Shown here one piece after another: positions 36,540-37,640 of a stretch of 37,640 bases of DNA. Numbering within the stretch: the stretch's first letter is position 1; each line of letters opens with the position of its first letter. This stretch comes from a virus, in IMG/VR virus record IMGVR_UViG_3300045996_000465, positions 1 through 37,640 of that record; one strand, 5' to 3'. The translations under genes were made by a program, and so were the position numbers. The notes below the pieces were generated by a model that had not been told where the DNA came from, did not search any database, and saw only the letters and a list, made by a program, of their open reading frames with translations.

Positions 36540-36791
36540 TCACGCCAGCCTCCAAATCCGCCAGCCCTGCCGGTCAACCTTGCGGATGGCGAACTTCTTT
36601 TCAGGTCTGCGGACCTTGAACTGCTGGGCGGCTTTGAAGTCCTTCATCTCAGGAGTCATGGTGGATTGACCGGGCTGGAGCTTGTCCAGGGTCTTTGTCC
36701 ACTCCGTCAAGGGGTTGCGAGCTGCGCCACCCTTGCCACGGTTGTCTGAATCAGGGACAGGGATGCCCTCTTCTATGGTGTACGTCGTCAC
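36540..36791 (-). CDS. Small conserved phage protein
   Basis: 83 aa from GTG 36791, overlapping the NinG stop as GTGA. LTEWTKTLDKLQPGQSTMT followed by FKVRRPEKKFAIRKVDRQGW and RIWRLA matches, from memory, a widespread phage family with a ...KFA-RKV...-RIWR ending and unknown function. Small beta-rich fold expected. Confidence 0.7.
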   Translation of the reverse strand: MTTYTIEEGIPVPDSDNRGKGGAARNPLTEWTKTLDKLQPGQSTMTPEMKDFKAAQQFKVRRPEKKFAIRKVDRQGWRIWRLA

Positions 36792-37348
36792 TCTTGTTCC
36801 TTCTCTAGCTGTTTGAGCTTGGCTTTGTAGGTTGCGCGGATGGCTATTAGTTCTTCGCGGGTCCACTTGTGGGGGGTGTTGTCAGCCTCTAGGGCTTCGA
36901 CGGCTTCAAGCCCAATCCGCTGGATGAGGCCGATTCGATAGTCAACCGCATTCCCTGACTTCCACTGGTTGTCGTGCTTGGATTGGGCGTGACAGTTGTT
37001 TTCGTTGAAGCGGAGGTGTGAAGCGCTTCCGACAGATCGGTAATGGCCAGCATCCACACCATTGCCGCTCCAGTCCAGCACGCGACCACTAGAGATGCAC
37101 CGATGGCCAGCTTGACGATCTCGCTCGCGGACATAGGCGTTAAAGGCATGCTGGGCCTCCTTAATCAGTTGGGGGATCGTCTTGATGGCTTCCCTGCGCT
37201 CCCGGAATGCTTCCCGCTCCTTAGTCTTGTCTGCCTTCAGCTTTCGCATGGCGCACCGCTGGGAACAGACGGTGGCAAAGGAGCTGCGCGGGATGAACTC
37301 CCGTGGGCACATGGCGCAGACCTTGGGGCGAAGCTGGATGGAGAGCAT
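36788..37348 (-). CDS. ninG: NinG recombination protein
   Basis: 186 aa from ATG 37348. Zinc knuckles CAMCPREFIPRS/VCSQRC at 12-33, then EAQHAFNAYVRERDRQAGHR and CISSGRVLDWSGNGVDAGHY with the HNH-like centre RFNENNCHAQSKHDNQWKSG, matching lambda NinG (Rap). It cleaves or resolves recombination intermediates. Next to NinB as in lambda. Confidence 0.9.
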   Translation of the reverse strand: MLSIQLRPKVCAMCPREFIPRSSFATVCSQRCAMRKLKADKTKEREAFRERREAIKTIPQLIKEAQHAFNAYVRERDRQAGHRCISSGRVLDWSGNGVDAGHYRSVGSASHLRFNENNCHAQSKHDNQWKSGNAVDYRIGLIQRIGLEAVEALEADNTPHKWTREELIAIRATYKAKLKQLEKEQE

Positions 37349-37459
37349 TTACTTGGAGTCCTCTTCGATCAGCCTCAGCACGCAATAGGCCAACAGAGGT
37401 GGAAGGCACATGAAAATCGCGCCTCCAACCATCATCAGAACAAGCTGCCACCACGTCAT
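37349..37459 (-). CDS. 36-aa membrane protein in nin region
   Basis: ATG 37459 overlaps the NinB stop; TAA at 37349-37351 is immediately followed by the ninG ATG. MTWWQLVLMMVGGAIFMCLP then LLAYCVLRLIEEDSK: one or two hydrophobic segments. Tight coupling on both sides argues that it is real. Function unknown. Confidence 0.55.
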   Translation of the reverse strand: MTWWQLVLMMVGGAIFMCLPPLLAYCVLRLIEEDSK

Positions 37460-37640
37460 TGGCTCAACTCCACTCCGTTCATTGCCGCCCATGCATGCAG
37501 CCACTCCACAAACTCGCTTGCGTCCTGCTTGGTGAACTTGCGGGACTGCAATCCAATCTCCACCACTCCATCCCCGGTCAGGTTGGGGATGACCTTTCCC
37601 CTTGGTCGCTTCGTCTCTTTGGCGAAGGCGTCCAAAAGCA
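37456..37640 (-). CDS. ninB: NinB recombination protein, C-terminal part
   Basis: Runs off the right edge; the last 61 codons are present. VIPNLTGDGVVEIGLQSRKF then ASEFVEWLHAWAAMNGVEL aligns with the end of lambda NinB (VPNLAGNGFVVIG...). NinB binds single-stranded DNA and mediates recombination. The absence of its N-terminal half, and its failure to join the left edge, show that the window is not the complete phage. Confidence 0.85.
   Translation of the reverse strand, partial: LLDAFAKETKRPRGKVIPNLTGDGVVEIGLQSRKFTKQDASEFVEWLHAWAAMNGVELSQ

Overview
The window is most of the genome of a temperate, P22/BPP-1-like short-tailed phage of a GC-rich proteobacterium (beta or gamma). The reasons are a lambda-style control region, a P22-type portal, an N4-gp56/BPP-1-type capsid protein, P22 gp10-like and ejection proteins, and an attachment site in the 3' half of tRNA-Lys(UUU). 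The att site (8426-8470) lies next to the integrase but in the middle of phage genes. The sequence is therefore best read as the circular or packaged phage form, not a simple integrated prophage. Both ends cut genes: a CII-position regulator on the left and NinB on the right. The two fragments do not join in frame, so a segment (probably the replication genes) is missing between them.

Layout. (1) 1-1933: immunity region. A leftward Cro-like operon is divergent from a rightward repressor gene that overlaps a small lipoprotein gene; a second XRE repressor converges on them. The two outward promoters carry related CCGAATTCGG/CTACCG operators. (2) 2213-7035: rightward early operon of many small, mostly ATGA-overlapping genes, then ERF annealing protein, an SSB-like protein and a PAPS-reductase-like enzyme. 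(3) 7251-8582: xis, integrase and attP. (4) 8583-12056: accessory genes, including two HNH endonucleases and a secreted alpha/beta hydrolase with its own promoter. (5) 34617 down to 12049, minus strand: late operon with a beta-helix protein, small virion protein, terminases, portal, scaffold, capsid, connector proteins, a dioxygenase-like protein, a GNAT, three ejection proteins, a large tail spike, lysis genes, an HslV-like protein and a metallophosphoesterase. (6) 37640 down to 34991, minus: ninB-ninG-...-Q, feeding a candidate late promoter at 34962-34990 followed by terminator hairpins.

The most unusual feature is a dispersed repeat family confined to the plus-strand accessory/early region (2569-11904). 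Forward copies lie at the 5' ends of genes and inverted copies just past or across gene ends, so several genes are bracketed like cassettes with inverted terminal repeats. Every translated forward copy is read in the same frame, giving a shared (T/G)AE(S/N) N-terminal motif, while the inverted copies vary in sequence but often keep a small hairpin. I do not recognise this arrangement from any named system.
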